64,000 nucleotides of DNA from Numida meleagris (taxonomy: Eukaryota > Chordata > Aves > Galliformes > Numididae): NCBI RefSeq assembly GCF_002078875.1, contig NC_034413.1, forward strand, positions 60,446,433 to 60,510,432. The letters are read 5' to 3'. The notes under the pieces were generated by a model. It did no database searches, had not been told where the DNA came from, and worked only from the letters and a program-made list of their open reading frames with translations. This document shows, piece after piece, positions 1 through 11,812 of this stretch. The translations under genes were made by a program, and so were the position numbers. Within the stretch, counting starts at the first letter, position 1. Each line of letters begins with the position of its first letter.

Positions 1-2034
1 CTGACAAGCAGTGGAAGGTCATTTCCTTATGAGATTTGTTGGTCTTGTGCTATTCAAAAGATCATACCGGGGAGCCCAGGCCACAGGAAGTTGTAAGAAA
101 CAATGAGGATAACTAAGTGTCATACCACTTTGTATGCACATCTTTCTGGATACGTAAATCACCACTAACATAAGATCTTTCCATCCAGAATACTAAAGAA
201 AACCTAGCTACATTAATGCTTTAAATTAAACTTGTTATGCCAGAACAGAAGATGTATCAGGTTTCATTAGAAGACAGGCTTTCCCCTTAGACTAATGACC
301 TAGATGATGTTTACCACGATGCCGTGAGAACAGATGAAGAAATCTGGAGTACAGGCACCAGAACAACCCTGAACTCAGGTGTGAGCAGACCAAAAGCAAG
401 CTGAAAGGAAATATAATCTAAAGAACTAAAACCAGTATCAAATTTAAAAAAAAAAAACCCTGAAAGGGTGTAGTTTCTGGGAAAGGTTTATAAACTATTC
501 ACTATCAAAGCCAAGGAAACCTGCTAGCTCAAGAGACTACTGACAGCAGTACAGTTCATACACGGCAACCAGCAGGAATGAAAACAGCAGCACTTCTGCT
601 AAGAGTTACTACAGGGGCAGTCTGTCACCCCAATCTTCGCAGCATTTCCTGCCTTGGAACAATCATTCACAGCATTCAAAGCTATGGTGATAATCCTCAT
701 GCACCTTTTGTGGTAAAATCAAAATCTCACCCAAATTTTTCATGCAAATATATTAGGTGTCAGAACTTTTTCCAGAAAGTTTGCTAAAATAAGGAAAAAT
801 GACGTCATTCATGTGGGAAGAATCTTTTAAAATACTTGTGAATGGACCACATAAAAACCCGTTGCTCACCTAGGGACTCCACCATATTTAAAACCTGTAG
901 CACTTCCCACCTCAGGACTGCATCACATCATGTAAAGTGCTGGAATATTTTTATGATGGCAAGAGAATGACCTTCCCAGGCTAGCTCTCAGTACATATTT
1001 ATCCAGACTGTTAATGAAGACTGACAAACATTTTCAGGCACTATAAAGATCTTTTAAAACCAAAACAACTGCACAAATACAAGCAGGTAGGGGCTAAACT
1101 ATACAACAACCACTTACAAATCTAGCCATAATTTAACTTGATAATCATAACATGAAAATAAAAATGTCATAGCTATTAGTAAAAGCTATCTTCAAAGGAG
1201 TCAGAAGAAACAACTTATTTCCAAATACATTCTCCATAAACCAATGGCAAAGAGCCTGTGGCGGAGGAGTCAGTTAATGTGATTTACTCTATAGTTAATG
1301 TGACACGTGGCCATGTGAAGTTTCCCCAAGACTATTGTGTAATTCTGTTTTTATGTGTGACATGCCAAAGGTGTTTGAAGAGTTTACTCAGCTTTCAACA
1401 AGGGGAAAACATCCCTCTCCTAGCACAGTTTCAGAGTTGGCACATCTACTTCATTGCCTTAATAAACTTCCCTCTGTATTACAAATTACACCATTTATAG
1501 AAGACTCAAGCTTTTGATATTTTTCAAGAGTTACAAATAATTATACTTGATGTGTTAGAAAGAGTCACAAGTAATTATGCCTAACGCAGCCTTCACAAAG
1601 AGTCAAAGTATACCCAACACAGGGAACACCATTTGATCTCATCTTTTTGAAACAGACACACCCGGAGATTTTAGAATTAACGCAGTCAGTGTTTGCTTCC
1701 AAGTTGCTGAGAAAAAAGAATATTGAAGGTTCAAATGGACTAATGTAAAAATGGTACCACCCTTGGAACGCATTTACATTACCATCGTTGTGGGAAATCT
1801 CACTGTGCTGCAACAAGATAGTATGCTTGAGTACTATCTATGTTATTACTAAAAATTTCACACAAGCAATAGTGATGACAGCGGAATCTCTTCTGAAAGT
1901 AATTAAGTCCCACATTGTGGAGACAAAGCTTTCATCGCTATGAAAAGCAATATCTGTGTACATGAGGCAAGTACATACTTCTGACTATAGCCATCCCCCA
2001 CAAATGACCAACACTACAAAGCTATGAAGGTCAC
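1..2034. other. CLASP1 intron (3' of the first TOG3 exon), partial
   Basis: No convincing exon, RNA gene or repeat family is visible in these two kilobases. The sequence is A+T-rich with a short poly-A at 447-457. Open frames here (578-787, 1258-1500, 1565-1816) have no recognisable similarity. Confidence 0.8.
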
Positions 2035-2279
2035 CTCAGTGTACGCTGGCTTTTCAGTAAGTTCTGCAGACCTATGAGGCCCTCCTTCCTTTCAGACCAG
2101 TTGGAGCTGGCACAGTGGTTCAGGACCTCAGCCACATCTTCGGTCTGCCGCAGATAGTGTGGAATGCCTCCATTCCTGGAACCATAGGAGCGCTCTGAGC
2201 AAGCGCTTGATGCATCACTGTTAGCGTCATCATCGGAGTACATCCCATAGGGTTCATATCTTCTTCTCACTGGCTTTTT
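2035..2279 (-). CDS. CLASP1: CLASP1 exon, linker end and start of TOG3
   Basis: This 245-nt exon has acceptor CCTTTCCCAG and donor GTGACC. It codes KKPVRRRYEPYGMYSDDDAN, SDASSACSERSYGSRNGGIP, HYLRQTEDVAEVLNHCASSN and WSERKEGLIGLQNLLKSQRT, then L and AG of a Ser. RQTEDVAEVLN begins the first TOG3 helix, and NWSERKEGL holds the first intra-HEAT loop tryptophan. It ends in phase 2; the next exon is left of the window. The donor is weak (GTGACC). PHYL and NHCASS are the CLASP1-type residues used to name the gene. Confidence 0.97.
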
Positions 2280-5200
2280 CTGGGAAAGGGGAAACTCAGA
2301 CTAAATAAAATTATACACACTTACATCAGTTCCAAAAGAAAAGCGTTCTACCTGTTATCATTCATCAAGGAAGATGAATGCTATTGTTATAGTGCCATGT
2401 TTTTCAAGACGCCACTAAGCACTGCCCGCTTATCTCTCGCAGCAGAACAAGACAGATCTCATTGACTTCATCGAGCATGAATGACTAGTGAGAGCAGGAC
2501 CTGCCTTCCCCAGCATGAAAGCTCGATACTTATGCTCAGTGGAATTAGATGTAACTAATGAAATTGTAAGTTTTATAGTAAATAATAATTAGTTCCAATG
2601 TTACACATTCTGTGATGAAACAGCCTCTATTTCAAGAAAAAAATAAAGATAAGAAAGAGCTGTAGGAATCTGCGCTGGCTTGTACAGTCATTTTGATATT
2701 GATAATGGAGCAACTCTAGAAATGCACTGGGATAAAGAACATCCTAATCTCCGTTTGAGTTGAATTTTTTATGTTTATTTATTTACAGAGGTTCCTAAGG
2801 AGATGAGTAATCAAATCATACTCACTTCCATAGCATGGGATAAGGGGACCACATCCTTGACAGCCTCAATCCTTACAGAATGGATATTAAAATAACTTTG
2901 ATAGCTCTACAAATTATATACTACAAAATAAACTTTTAAACGTACCTAAACAGAACAGGATTAATAAGAAAGATTATCAGAAAAGACTGCCTAAATTCTA
3001 AAACGTTTGATACAGAATTCCTTCCATTGTCCAGTCCTGCAGTTCTCAGACTTGTGAAGCCAGAGTTTTGCTTACACTAGGACTGCAAGATTGAAGTGCA
3101 GAAATTAACTCAAGTGCGGTATTATGGGTGTTAGCAATAGGGTAGGGAAAGTTGAAAGTAGAAATAAAAAGTCAAGAAAGCACTAGTACCTTGCTCCTGG
3201 AGTCTCCTAACAGCTGTAGAGGCAGGAAAATATTGAAGGGTGGGAAAAAGCATAGAGAATTATGTCAGAAGCTTATGTAGGGTTTTTGTTTTTGCAACAA
3301 AAATGTATAGCAAATGCATCTTAGCAAATTAAAAAAACACAACAGTTTACGCAAAATAAAAGTGGGTATAATAACAACCGGCTTTATTTCCTATCTGCTG
3401 AATTTGTACATCTTACACTTTCTGTTAGAGATCTTTCTGATAACATCTAAACATGCAGTGCCTCTGCCTGCTTTTCAGAAATGCTGTTTCCGGAAGATAC
3501 CAGTTTTTGGTAGTGATTTCTTTCTTCACACATTCTCAGTAGCTTTTGATTTTTCAAGTCTTAAAGAAATTCTGAGGTCAGGAAACCACTATCTACAGTA
3601 CAGCACATTTAATCAACTTCACTTAACCAGGTTCTCTTTGAACACACAGTTAACTGCAATTTTTTTTTTTGAAGCTTAACTCCTTTAAAGACAAGCTGGC
3701 TGGCGCCCACAACTTCAAGGCCTTAACACCAAAGATTCCGTCCCTCTTTGAGCTTTCCTGACAGATCCAAGCACTGATTCACAGCATAGACAGTGTGTTT
3801 TTAGGCCAAGTCTGACTCTCAAGACAGAAGCAGTGGATCCAATGAGAATTATATGCTTGGAGCAAAGGTTGCAGAATGACCCACTGAGTTTTGTTTTAAC
3901 TTGGCTAAGGCCATCTCTATAGAGGTGTTTTTGTTTTTTTTTTATTTCTTACTACAGGAAAAAAGAACACTTGTTTGAGAACAAGGCTGCTGTGTAAAAG
4001 CTGGCATCACACTAATCTTTCAAAATAAGCCCAAATAGAGTTTGTAAACTGCTTGTCAAGAGGAAGCAACTAAAAAAAAAAAGAACAAACGGAGGTGGTG
4101 AGAAAGGGACAAGATCACATTACATCCCTTACATAGAAGTTCAGATTGATCAACTTACATCAATCAAGGTAGCTAACTGCCAACTGGACTTACAGATTTC
4201 CCTTTTAAATATTTAACTCTTTAATTAAGATCTTAATATTCCACTATAAAGTTACTTAGCTTAAAAGAGTGAAATATTTAGAAGTGAACTCCTAAGTCTA
4301 ACCTGAAGTCACATCAAGAAATCTTAAGTGATCAACACTGAACCGGAACAGCACTGTGACCCTCTCCTCCTCCCTCAATAAACCAGTATTCAGGGATACA
4401 GTCAGATTTCATTTACACATGCAAACTATCACCTATAGTTACGCTGTGAGCTACTATGATGGCAAATTGGAGGTTGGAGAGCAAAAACTGGCTCATGATC
4501 TGTTGAATTTGGTAATGAAAAAGCCCACTAACCATTTCGCCCACTAAATGCAGCAGCACCATTATATACTGTCCTAACTCAGTATGATTCATAAGGAATT
4601 ATTTACTTAAAAAAAAGAGAGAAAACACTTCTGTAGGAGTACTCTTTAATACTCTAGAAATGGAGGTGATGTGAGCTAGGTGGTGATCGAATACAAAAAG
4701 GCAAATGATGTTAGTCACTCTTAGAGAAATTTACTTTCTAAATTTTCTAAATCTACTAGGAAATAAAGGGAAAAAAAAATGTCAAACTCTGGGGACATTA
4801 TCCAAAACAGACCTTCAAATATATCAGGAATTCCTCATCTCAGCTTAGGTCTAGAGCTGAGGAAGACCCAAGGTACACTGGTACCCAAGTAGTACTTCAG
4901 AGTAAATGCGCCTGCCTCTAAACACCCTATGTCTCCCCAAGCCCCATTATGACAACACAACTTCTGAAGAGCAGAGAACATCTTCTGTATTCTGCTACCC
5001 AAGAGATTTTATATTGCTGGAAGATTATACAGGACAATGCATTTTTAAAAAAGACAAAACAAGTTTACTCAGAAATGCACTTCAATATTTAGAAAATATT
5101 GGCAGCACGCTACGCAAACACACTTCAGTTTAAGTGCACAAAATGATACCAATTACAGACAAGCCAAGCTATGAGCCGATCCAAATACCTAGCCAGGTGC

Positions 5201-5600
5201 AAATAACAGAGCAGGAAGTGGCAGAGTTCTCAGTCCTTTTCCAGACAAAATCCTTATACAGTTAATGGAATCGATGGAATTCCCTCACACTGCAGGTGCT
5301 GAGCACCCATAAACTACAGCAAACAGCTTCCGACAGCAAAATATAAGACAAACAGCTCATTCAGCTTCTCCTGCAGCTCCAGTATCAAGCCTCATCAGTT
5401 TAACTGTGGAGAACTAACATGGAACGAGGAAAAAAATGTTGCTGCTGATATACTCATGCACAACACAACACAAGGTAACTAACTCTACGGCATCAGACAG
5501 TCGGCACAATGAGAACAAAACTACTTAAAAAGAGAACGTACGTACAGGTAACTTTAAGCCACTTTCCGGTGTCGGAAGCATTTTGTATTTTTCCTCTTAC
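2280..5600. other. CLASP1 introns around the 24-nt microexon
   Basis: These are a 910-nt intron (2280-3189) and a 2,387-nt intron (3214-5600) on either side of the microexon. They are A+T-rich with several short poly-A or poly-T runs. No repeat family or other coding signal is recognised. Confidence 0.85.
3190..3213 (-). CDS. CLASP1: CLASP1 24-nt microexon (LLGDSRSK)
   Basis: Between acceptor GCCTCTACAG and donor GTACTAGT lie exactly 24 nt coding LLGDSRSK, phase 0-0. Inclusion gives ADAL-LLGDSRSK-KKPVRRR; skipping gives ADAL-KKPVRRR. The residues match the human CLASP insert (CLASP1 LLGDSRSK and CLASP2 LLGDIRTK, recalled). The donor is weak, and a TGC triplet lies 9 to 11 nt upstream of the exon on the minus strand (plus 3222-3224). 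That arrangement is seen at SRRM4-dependent neural microexons. Confidence 0.9.
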
Positions 5601-5704
5601 CAGTGCATCAGCCACAGCAGCCTCCAGATCTGTGCTTGTGCTCAGGACTCGCATGGCATTCACAGAAGCAGGCATCCTGCCTGACTGTCCGAGTCCAAAC
5701 CGGT
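5601..5704 (-). CDS. CLASP1: CLASP1 exon, linker (DRFGLGQSGRMPASVNAMRV)
   Basis: This 104-nt exon has acceptor CTTTTGTGCAG and donor GTAAGAGG. It codes DRFGLGQSGRMPASVNAMRV then LSTSTDLEAAVADAL and ends in phase 0. Human CLASP1 has GRIPGS where this has GRMPAS (recalled). So a possible third degenerate xRIP element is not kept here. It is followed either by the 24-nt microexon or directly by the TOG3 exon. Confidence 0.95.
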
Positions 5705-8700
5705 CTGCACAAAAGACAACATTGAAAGGGATTGTTAAGTAAATTCACATTCACTTGGAATCCTAATCAGGTGTCTGAACAGTTCTCCCCAAAGGATCTG
5801 GGAACTCTCAGTGCTTTTTCGTTAAAGACTCTTTCATCCACAACTCTACAGTTTGCCATGACAGTAAGAAATAAACTATTGTTTGCTGGGTTCCCGAGAC
5901 AATTTCAGATCCTCAGGGCATGTTTTTTGTGTTTTTGTTGGGTTTTGTTTTTGTTTTTAAGATGGGAAGAAGGGTACCTATTTTGTGTTTCTTTTTAACA
6001 GAAGTTGTTTGGGGTTTTAATGTCAGAGGCAGACATGCAGGTCCCAGTCTGGCTCTCTCAGGACTCAGCTCAAGACTTTTCATTAACTTCTGAGAAACAG
6101 TCGTGCCCAGTGTCAGAGCATGTTAATACCAGAGCACTCATCCATCTTGTAGCTTGTTCTCAGGCAAGTACGTGAGATCATCATCACCAGCAGCACATTA
6201 GCTATTTTATGTTGCAAGGCTTGATTAACCAGAATATCTCCCTACGCCTCACAGAACAAAAAATAAGGCTTACTGTTTGTGAAGTTACTCCAATTGTTTT
6301 ATTGTTGTTCTCGAGAAGCAGCTTAAATGTACACTGAACTGAAATGCAATTTAAAAGTTTTATGATAAAAAACTTTTTTTTTTTGGATCATACAATATCA
6401 TCCATCTCCCTATGAATTTGATGGCAAAGCTCTCAATAGCATCCAGAACAACAGGATTGGGTCCCAAATGTCACTTACGTTCCCCATGATCACTAGCCTA
6501 CTTTATCATTTGCCCAGAGTCTGATAAAAAACATTACTGAAATGAGTTTCTTTGAGCAAAAGCCATATTTGAAAAGCCATCACTAGCAGTGATACAGCAG
6601 AATCAGCAACTGGGGCCACGGGCCAGGCTCCAGCAGCACAGCCCCTCCTGATCAGAGATGTATTTCTGCAATCCTGGCTCCAGTCTATAACCAGAAAAAG
6701 ACTGGTTTCAACATTGCAAGTTTTTGTTTCCACCTGGGGCTGTCCTTGCTCCAGAAAGGCTGGGAGAGCTCCCTCTGGGACAGATCCTACACCACATGTG
6801 CCAATAAGAGCTCTGCCAGCAATTTCAGAGGTGCACAACTCAAGCTGCACAAACCCATTTAACAGATCACCAGCTGACCCACACTGGATGCAGCCATAGG
6901 TCTTCCAGTAGTTCATCTATATTTAATTTAACAAAGGAAGAAGACTGCTTATTGAAATGTGTTTGCATCATGGATTTCCACAAAATTGAATGTTATATTC
7001 AGCAGTTTACTGCACTTTTTTAAAAAGAACTTTGCTTATCACAAAGTTTTGTTGCTTTTCTCTTTAGAAGCCTATTGCACTGAAATCTCTTTTAAGGAAT
7101 TTGCTCACACTGCCCTACATAATTTAAATCAGAGACTGAAGCCTGACAGTCTGTCATTCTCATTTTAAAGCTTTACCTGAGTACGTCAGAGCAAGGATTA
7201 AGCTACTGAGGGGAGAATAAAGACAGTTTTTTAAAACCTAAAATATTTTTCTGAGAAAAAAAATGAGGATTAGCATTTATTTCGGAAGTGTTACCACAAC
7301 TTGGCCTTTCCCAGTTATGCAACCAGACGAGACATTTCTGATTTACAACAAAAGCACAATTTCTACAAAACACATTACAAGAGGAAAAAAAACAACAAAA
7401 ACGAACATCTTAGAACTACTGCCAAAAAGTAATCAAATGATATTTCACAAAGAAATAAAAGTTGTATGTGTTATGACTATCCCCTTTTTTAATGCACTTG
7501 GGTTGAAGAATCATTTCAAATATTTAGTTGAAACCACACTTCATCCCTAAAATGGAAAGATCCGTTTACTCTTAATGGAGGCACAGAAGATGATAAAGCA
7601 TTGAGTCAGACTGAAGTTAAAGTCACTGCTATAGAGATACATACTAAAAGGTGTAGAAAGGACAACTATTTTTCTAAGTGTAAATTATACCCAGTACAAT
7701 ACAAGGGCTGAGATGAGTTCTGGACTCAGTTATATTTAAACCAACTCGATGAAGTTACGTGTTACTGAGATCAGAATTTGGCTTCAGAGCTTTGAAATAA
7801 CACAATATTGTGTAATATCATCGTTACACGTTTTCATGTTAATTTAGTATTACATTAGAAAAGGGAAGATAGTTTCGTTTTTATTTTTTAAAATAAATGA
7901 ACAAAATGACAAAGTAATTCAACTGTAGGTCAGTTTAAATACCCAGCATAAAAAGGAAAACCAACAAAACAAAACCGCGTTTTTAATCAAATTGAGTACA
8001 AGGTAGCATGCTGTTTTTTTATCCATCTCCAACAGCTATCAGGACATTTTTAAAATACTTCCTGCAGTGACCATTAAATCCATAACACCCATATCAATGT
8101 GGGCTTTTCCCACTCTGCTGCCACGCCTCAACACACACACTTGATCTTAGAAGGGACCTTAGCATATCTCCAGCATAGGGCTGGGAATGCATTTGGCTCC
8201 AGGAACAACCCTTATGGACAAGCCCAGTGTTACTGTCAAGAAATAAGCTGAATAGCGTGCTGTGGCCACGCTCACTTTTCCTTCTGGCTATTTTAATTAT
8301 GGTTGTTACTTGGTGAAAAATTTCAGCAAATTCCAGCAAAATTCCTTGATTTTGCCACTTCTTCAGCCTTCTCTGGGCTAAAGATAACCATATATAATTT
8401 CATTGTGCTTTGTACCAAACCACTGGAGCCAAGCACGAATTGACTATCATGTGAAGCTGAAGAAAAAAGCTTAAGCTTAGATCTGAATTAGATTTGAGGG
8501 CCCTTTTTAATCCTGACAATTATTTTGTTTTGTATCCTGTTTTCAAAGGGAGTTGCAGGTACTCCACAACTGCAAATCCAGCACGGGAGTGGAGAAGGTG
8601 ACTGGAATCTGAAGGTTTTTCTCACTACTTTCTACTAATGCAAAGCCCAGTGAAGTTAAAGGAATTATTTTTTCAACAACTTTCACATGCTTTGCACAAG

Positions 8701-9247
8701 GTCTTCAGTAGTATACAAAGGATGGATCAGCACGTGTAATGCTCCAAACTTCATTTTGAAAGCTCATCAGGTGCTTAATTCTTGCTGCTTTTGTGAATAT
8801 CAGACAGGATCCCACAAAGCACTTCCATTAACTGAGACAGGAGTCTGAAAAGCTTAGTAATAAATGGGACGAGCGCCACTGGGATCCTGTCCTCGACATT
8901 GGGAACTGCTACACTGCTGAATAGGAAACAGACAAACTGCAAGGGCTCTACATTGTTCAGGATTTAGCCCATGCTGTACAACTGATCCGATCTGCAAGAG
9001 AATCGAGAAAGCCCTGGATCACCCTTTGTTTAAACACTGCTCACAATGTTCCTAAAGTGCACAAAATCAAAAAACATTCAATAAATGAAACTAAAAAGAA
9101 AAAGCCACGTTGAACAAAACAGAACAAAAAGCCTCACAGCGGTGAGAAGCACATGCCAAGTGCTGATGCACATGACGGCAAATGTTAAAATGGTGTAAAA
9201 CAAGACTACATATAAGAAGCAGATTCATGCAGTTAGCGCTTGTTCAC
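5705..9247. other. CLASP1 intron
   Basis: This 3.5-kb intron between the DRFGLG exon and the 63-nt cassette holds nothing recognised. A 136-codon minus open frame at 6506-6916 has no family similarity and no splice support. A stretch near 8130-8340 contains AGAAGGGACCTTAGC, faintly like an old CR1 3' end, but it is too diverged to call. Confidence 0.8.
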
Positions 9248-9310
9248 CTGACTGCCCAACAGAATCAGCAGTGGAGAGAGCACTAGTGGACCTGGAATGA
9301 CGTCGAGAAG
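9248..9310 (-). CDS. CLASP1: CLASP1 63-nt cassette exon (ASRRHSRSTSALS...)
   Basis: These 63 nt lie between acceptor CTACTTGCAG and a suboptimal donor GTGAACAA. They code ASRRHSRSTSALSTADSV then GQS, 21 residues counting the split first codon, and leave 1 nt. This corresponds to an alternatively spliced segment of human CLASP1 isoforms (recalled: PPL-ASRRHSRSTSALS...). With it absent, the junction reads PPL-DRFGLG; with it present, GQS-DRFGLG. Phase 1-1. RRHSRS is a basophilic-kinase-like sequence (inference). Confidence 0.9.
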
Positions 9311-10880
9311 CTGCAAGTAGAAGGAATGGCAACACCCACAGAATTAACACACATTTAACCCAAGACAGAAAATGCCACAATCCAAAGGGGATGCACGTGA
9401 ACACTACCAGTAAACGTGTTTCATAGTGACAGGGAAATGACGTTGTATATGAATGCATCACAGATACAGTGCAAGCCCCGCAGTGTCATCTCCATTTGTA
9501 GCTTCTCCTCCCTTTCCCTCATGACCATAAACACGATGCATGACAAAACTCGTCTGTAACAGTCCCAAACCCAGTGCATTTTCAGCCAAGAAAACCAGTG
9601 TGCGTCAGTCCCATTCCAGAACCACAGATCTGGAAGGTGGCCATCATGACAACATGAAGCACATAACCATAGAGCAGGATTTAGATGTGTCCGATCTAAA
9701 CCCCAATGGGAAGCCATGACAAATGGTTAGAAATTGTGCTTGCAGGTCTTTTTCCAAAACATTCTAGCCTATGCACAAAAAAAACAATGCTCACAAAAAG
9801 AATGAATAACCACAGAAGTTGAAAGAGTACAAGGAGTCATACAGGGAGGTCAGCCAACCGCTGCTTATAGCTCTTTTGGCTTTGATGTAATTTTCTTTCT
9901 TCAAATAAATACACGTATGGGAGCTGCTGCTACTACCAAAAGTCTTTTGCTCTAGCAAGTTTTGTATACATGCTTTTTGAATCTAATTCACATGTAATGT
10001 GAATATGCACGTACATCCATCTAGAACTGTACCATATGTATACAAACAAATTGTTAATAGCAACAGAACAGGCACCAGCAGAAGAGCTGAAGCCAAATAT
10101 AGCTCCCACTCCAATTCCCAGTTGTCAGCAGCACATGAATCACAAAATGTATTTTGGAGAGATTTTCAGTTATCAGATTTAGCATAAAGGTGAGTTAGTT
10201 ATGAAGGCAAATGGAAAGCAGACCTAGACATTTCTGAATTACAGAAATTTAGTTTTTCTGAAGAGGGTTTCCCCTCCGTGTCCAGCAATGATACGTTCGC
10301 CTAACTTAAAATAAGAACTGACCCAAAAACACTGATCGTCCGTGTGAACAGTTTGTCACCAGACTCACCAAAGGCCTTGTTGATGCAACATCATAACTAG
10401 TACTGTCAAGAAACTGAAAAAAAATAAACCCCATCACTATCAATTAATAATTATTAATACAAATAAGCTTTGTCAGTTGTGTGTATGTGTGGGCAACAGA
10501 AAAATTGTAAGCCTCCAGTTAAGCATTAATAAACAAATGTTAATAATATAGAAGTGAGCAAAATGAGAAAGAGCTCAGATTTTCTCCCAGTCGTGACAGC
10601 TTGGTCAAAGCTCCACAATATGCAGTGTGGTCTTTAAATATGTAGAACACATGCATTTATTCAGGAGAACAATCCCACTGATGTCATAAGTCATGAAAGA
10701 TTTGCAGGATCAATACAGGATTATGGTCTGAACCCTCAACTAAAATTCTGAGCTTGCAAATGCTTTCTTCTGAGCCATCCACTGCGTCTCTGTGGATTTC
10801 ATTGCAAGATCAAGGCTCAAGAAGAAACAGCAATAGAAATAATAAAAATCACTGATCTTCAATAATAATTTTTAAAAAAA

Positions 10881-11060
10881 TCATAGAATCCATGCTTCCA
10901 GGGAGGGGCATTCACAACCTCACTGGGCAACCTATTCCAGTGTCTCACCACCCTCGCAGTAAAGAATTTCTTCCTAATACCTGGTCTAAATCTACCCTCT
11001 TCGATTTTCAAACCATTTCCCCTCACTTTACTCATGTCTCCTAACTTGGAAAGGAAGACA
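10881..11060 (-). mobile_element. CR1 LINE 3' fragment, internally deleted
   Basis: The minus strand encodes the CR1 C-terminal signature RFRPGIRKKFFTARVVRHWN followed by RLPSEVVNAP, matching the end of CR1 ORF2 (reverse transcriptase protein tail). After the NAP codons it jumps within about 20 nt to the terminal GGATTCTATGA-type tail. The segment that usually separates these is missing. The fragment is non-functional and inserted in the same orientation as CLASP1. Confidence 0.85.
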
Positions 11061-11766
11061 TTTTGGTGCACAGACATGCAGATCTGCACGGAAGCTTTGA
11101 AAATAAGCAACTTGCAAGGCCAGCATGTCAGTGCTGACAGTGACCATAATACTGCTAAATGCAAGAATCCCATCGTTTACATATGGCTAGCTTAAGTAAA
11201 ATTCACTAATATAAAGTTAATCTTTATGAGCAAAAATGGACTACATTATTTAGGGATTAATGTAAGATTAACTAGATTCTAAAAATACAGTAATGGAACC
11301 ATCCTCTTTTGGCTTAAATTGCTATATATACACAAGAGCTCCCTTTCAAATGAGTTACAAGCTACAGAATTAAGTTTGTGAACTTAAGCTGTGTTCCAGC
11401 TTACTGCATTCAATGAAAACACAAGAAAAAGGACAACAGAATAGCAACTATATTGGGTTACCATCAAACTGATACTTTTCCACCCTGTTTTCCATCCTCC
11501 CTTCCCCGATTTTATAGCAATTGCATACATAGAAAAGAATTTAACTTCATTAAAATGAAACACTCCTCACCCCCACACTGAAATTTGTTACAACCGCTGT
11601 AATACATATCTGTAATTGAAATTTCAAATTCAGCATACAAGTCAGACTTGGTGGTGGTGCACAAAATTCACACTAACTGTGATACTGGTACACTGCATTT
11701 CATTTTTTAGATCAAAGGCTCCAGATGGTATCTCAATGTACGTAATAATATACTAAATAAATTCTA

Positions 11767-11812
11767 TAACAGAATAATAAATACTAAATAGAATAATAAA
11801 TACTATAATAGA
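11767..11812. repeat. A+T-rich short tandem repeat (AGAATAATAAATACTA unit)
   Basis: AGAATAATAAATACTA occurs twice, at about 11770 and 11788, flanked by partial copies (CTAAATAAATTCTATAACAG before, CTATAATAGAAC after). It is a minor intronic tandem duplication. Confidence 0.6.

Noticed and set aside
6506..6916. A 136-codon minus open frame in a CLASP1 intron
   Set aside because: It has no recognisable domain, no matching splice phase and no similarity to either CLASP paralogue.
8130..8340. Possible old CR1-like sequence with AGAAGGGACCTTAGC
   Set aside because: It is too diverged and lacks both the protein tail and the terminal repeat.
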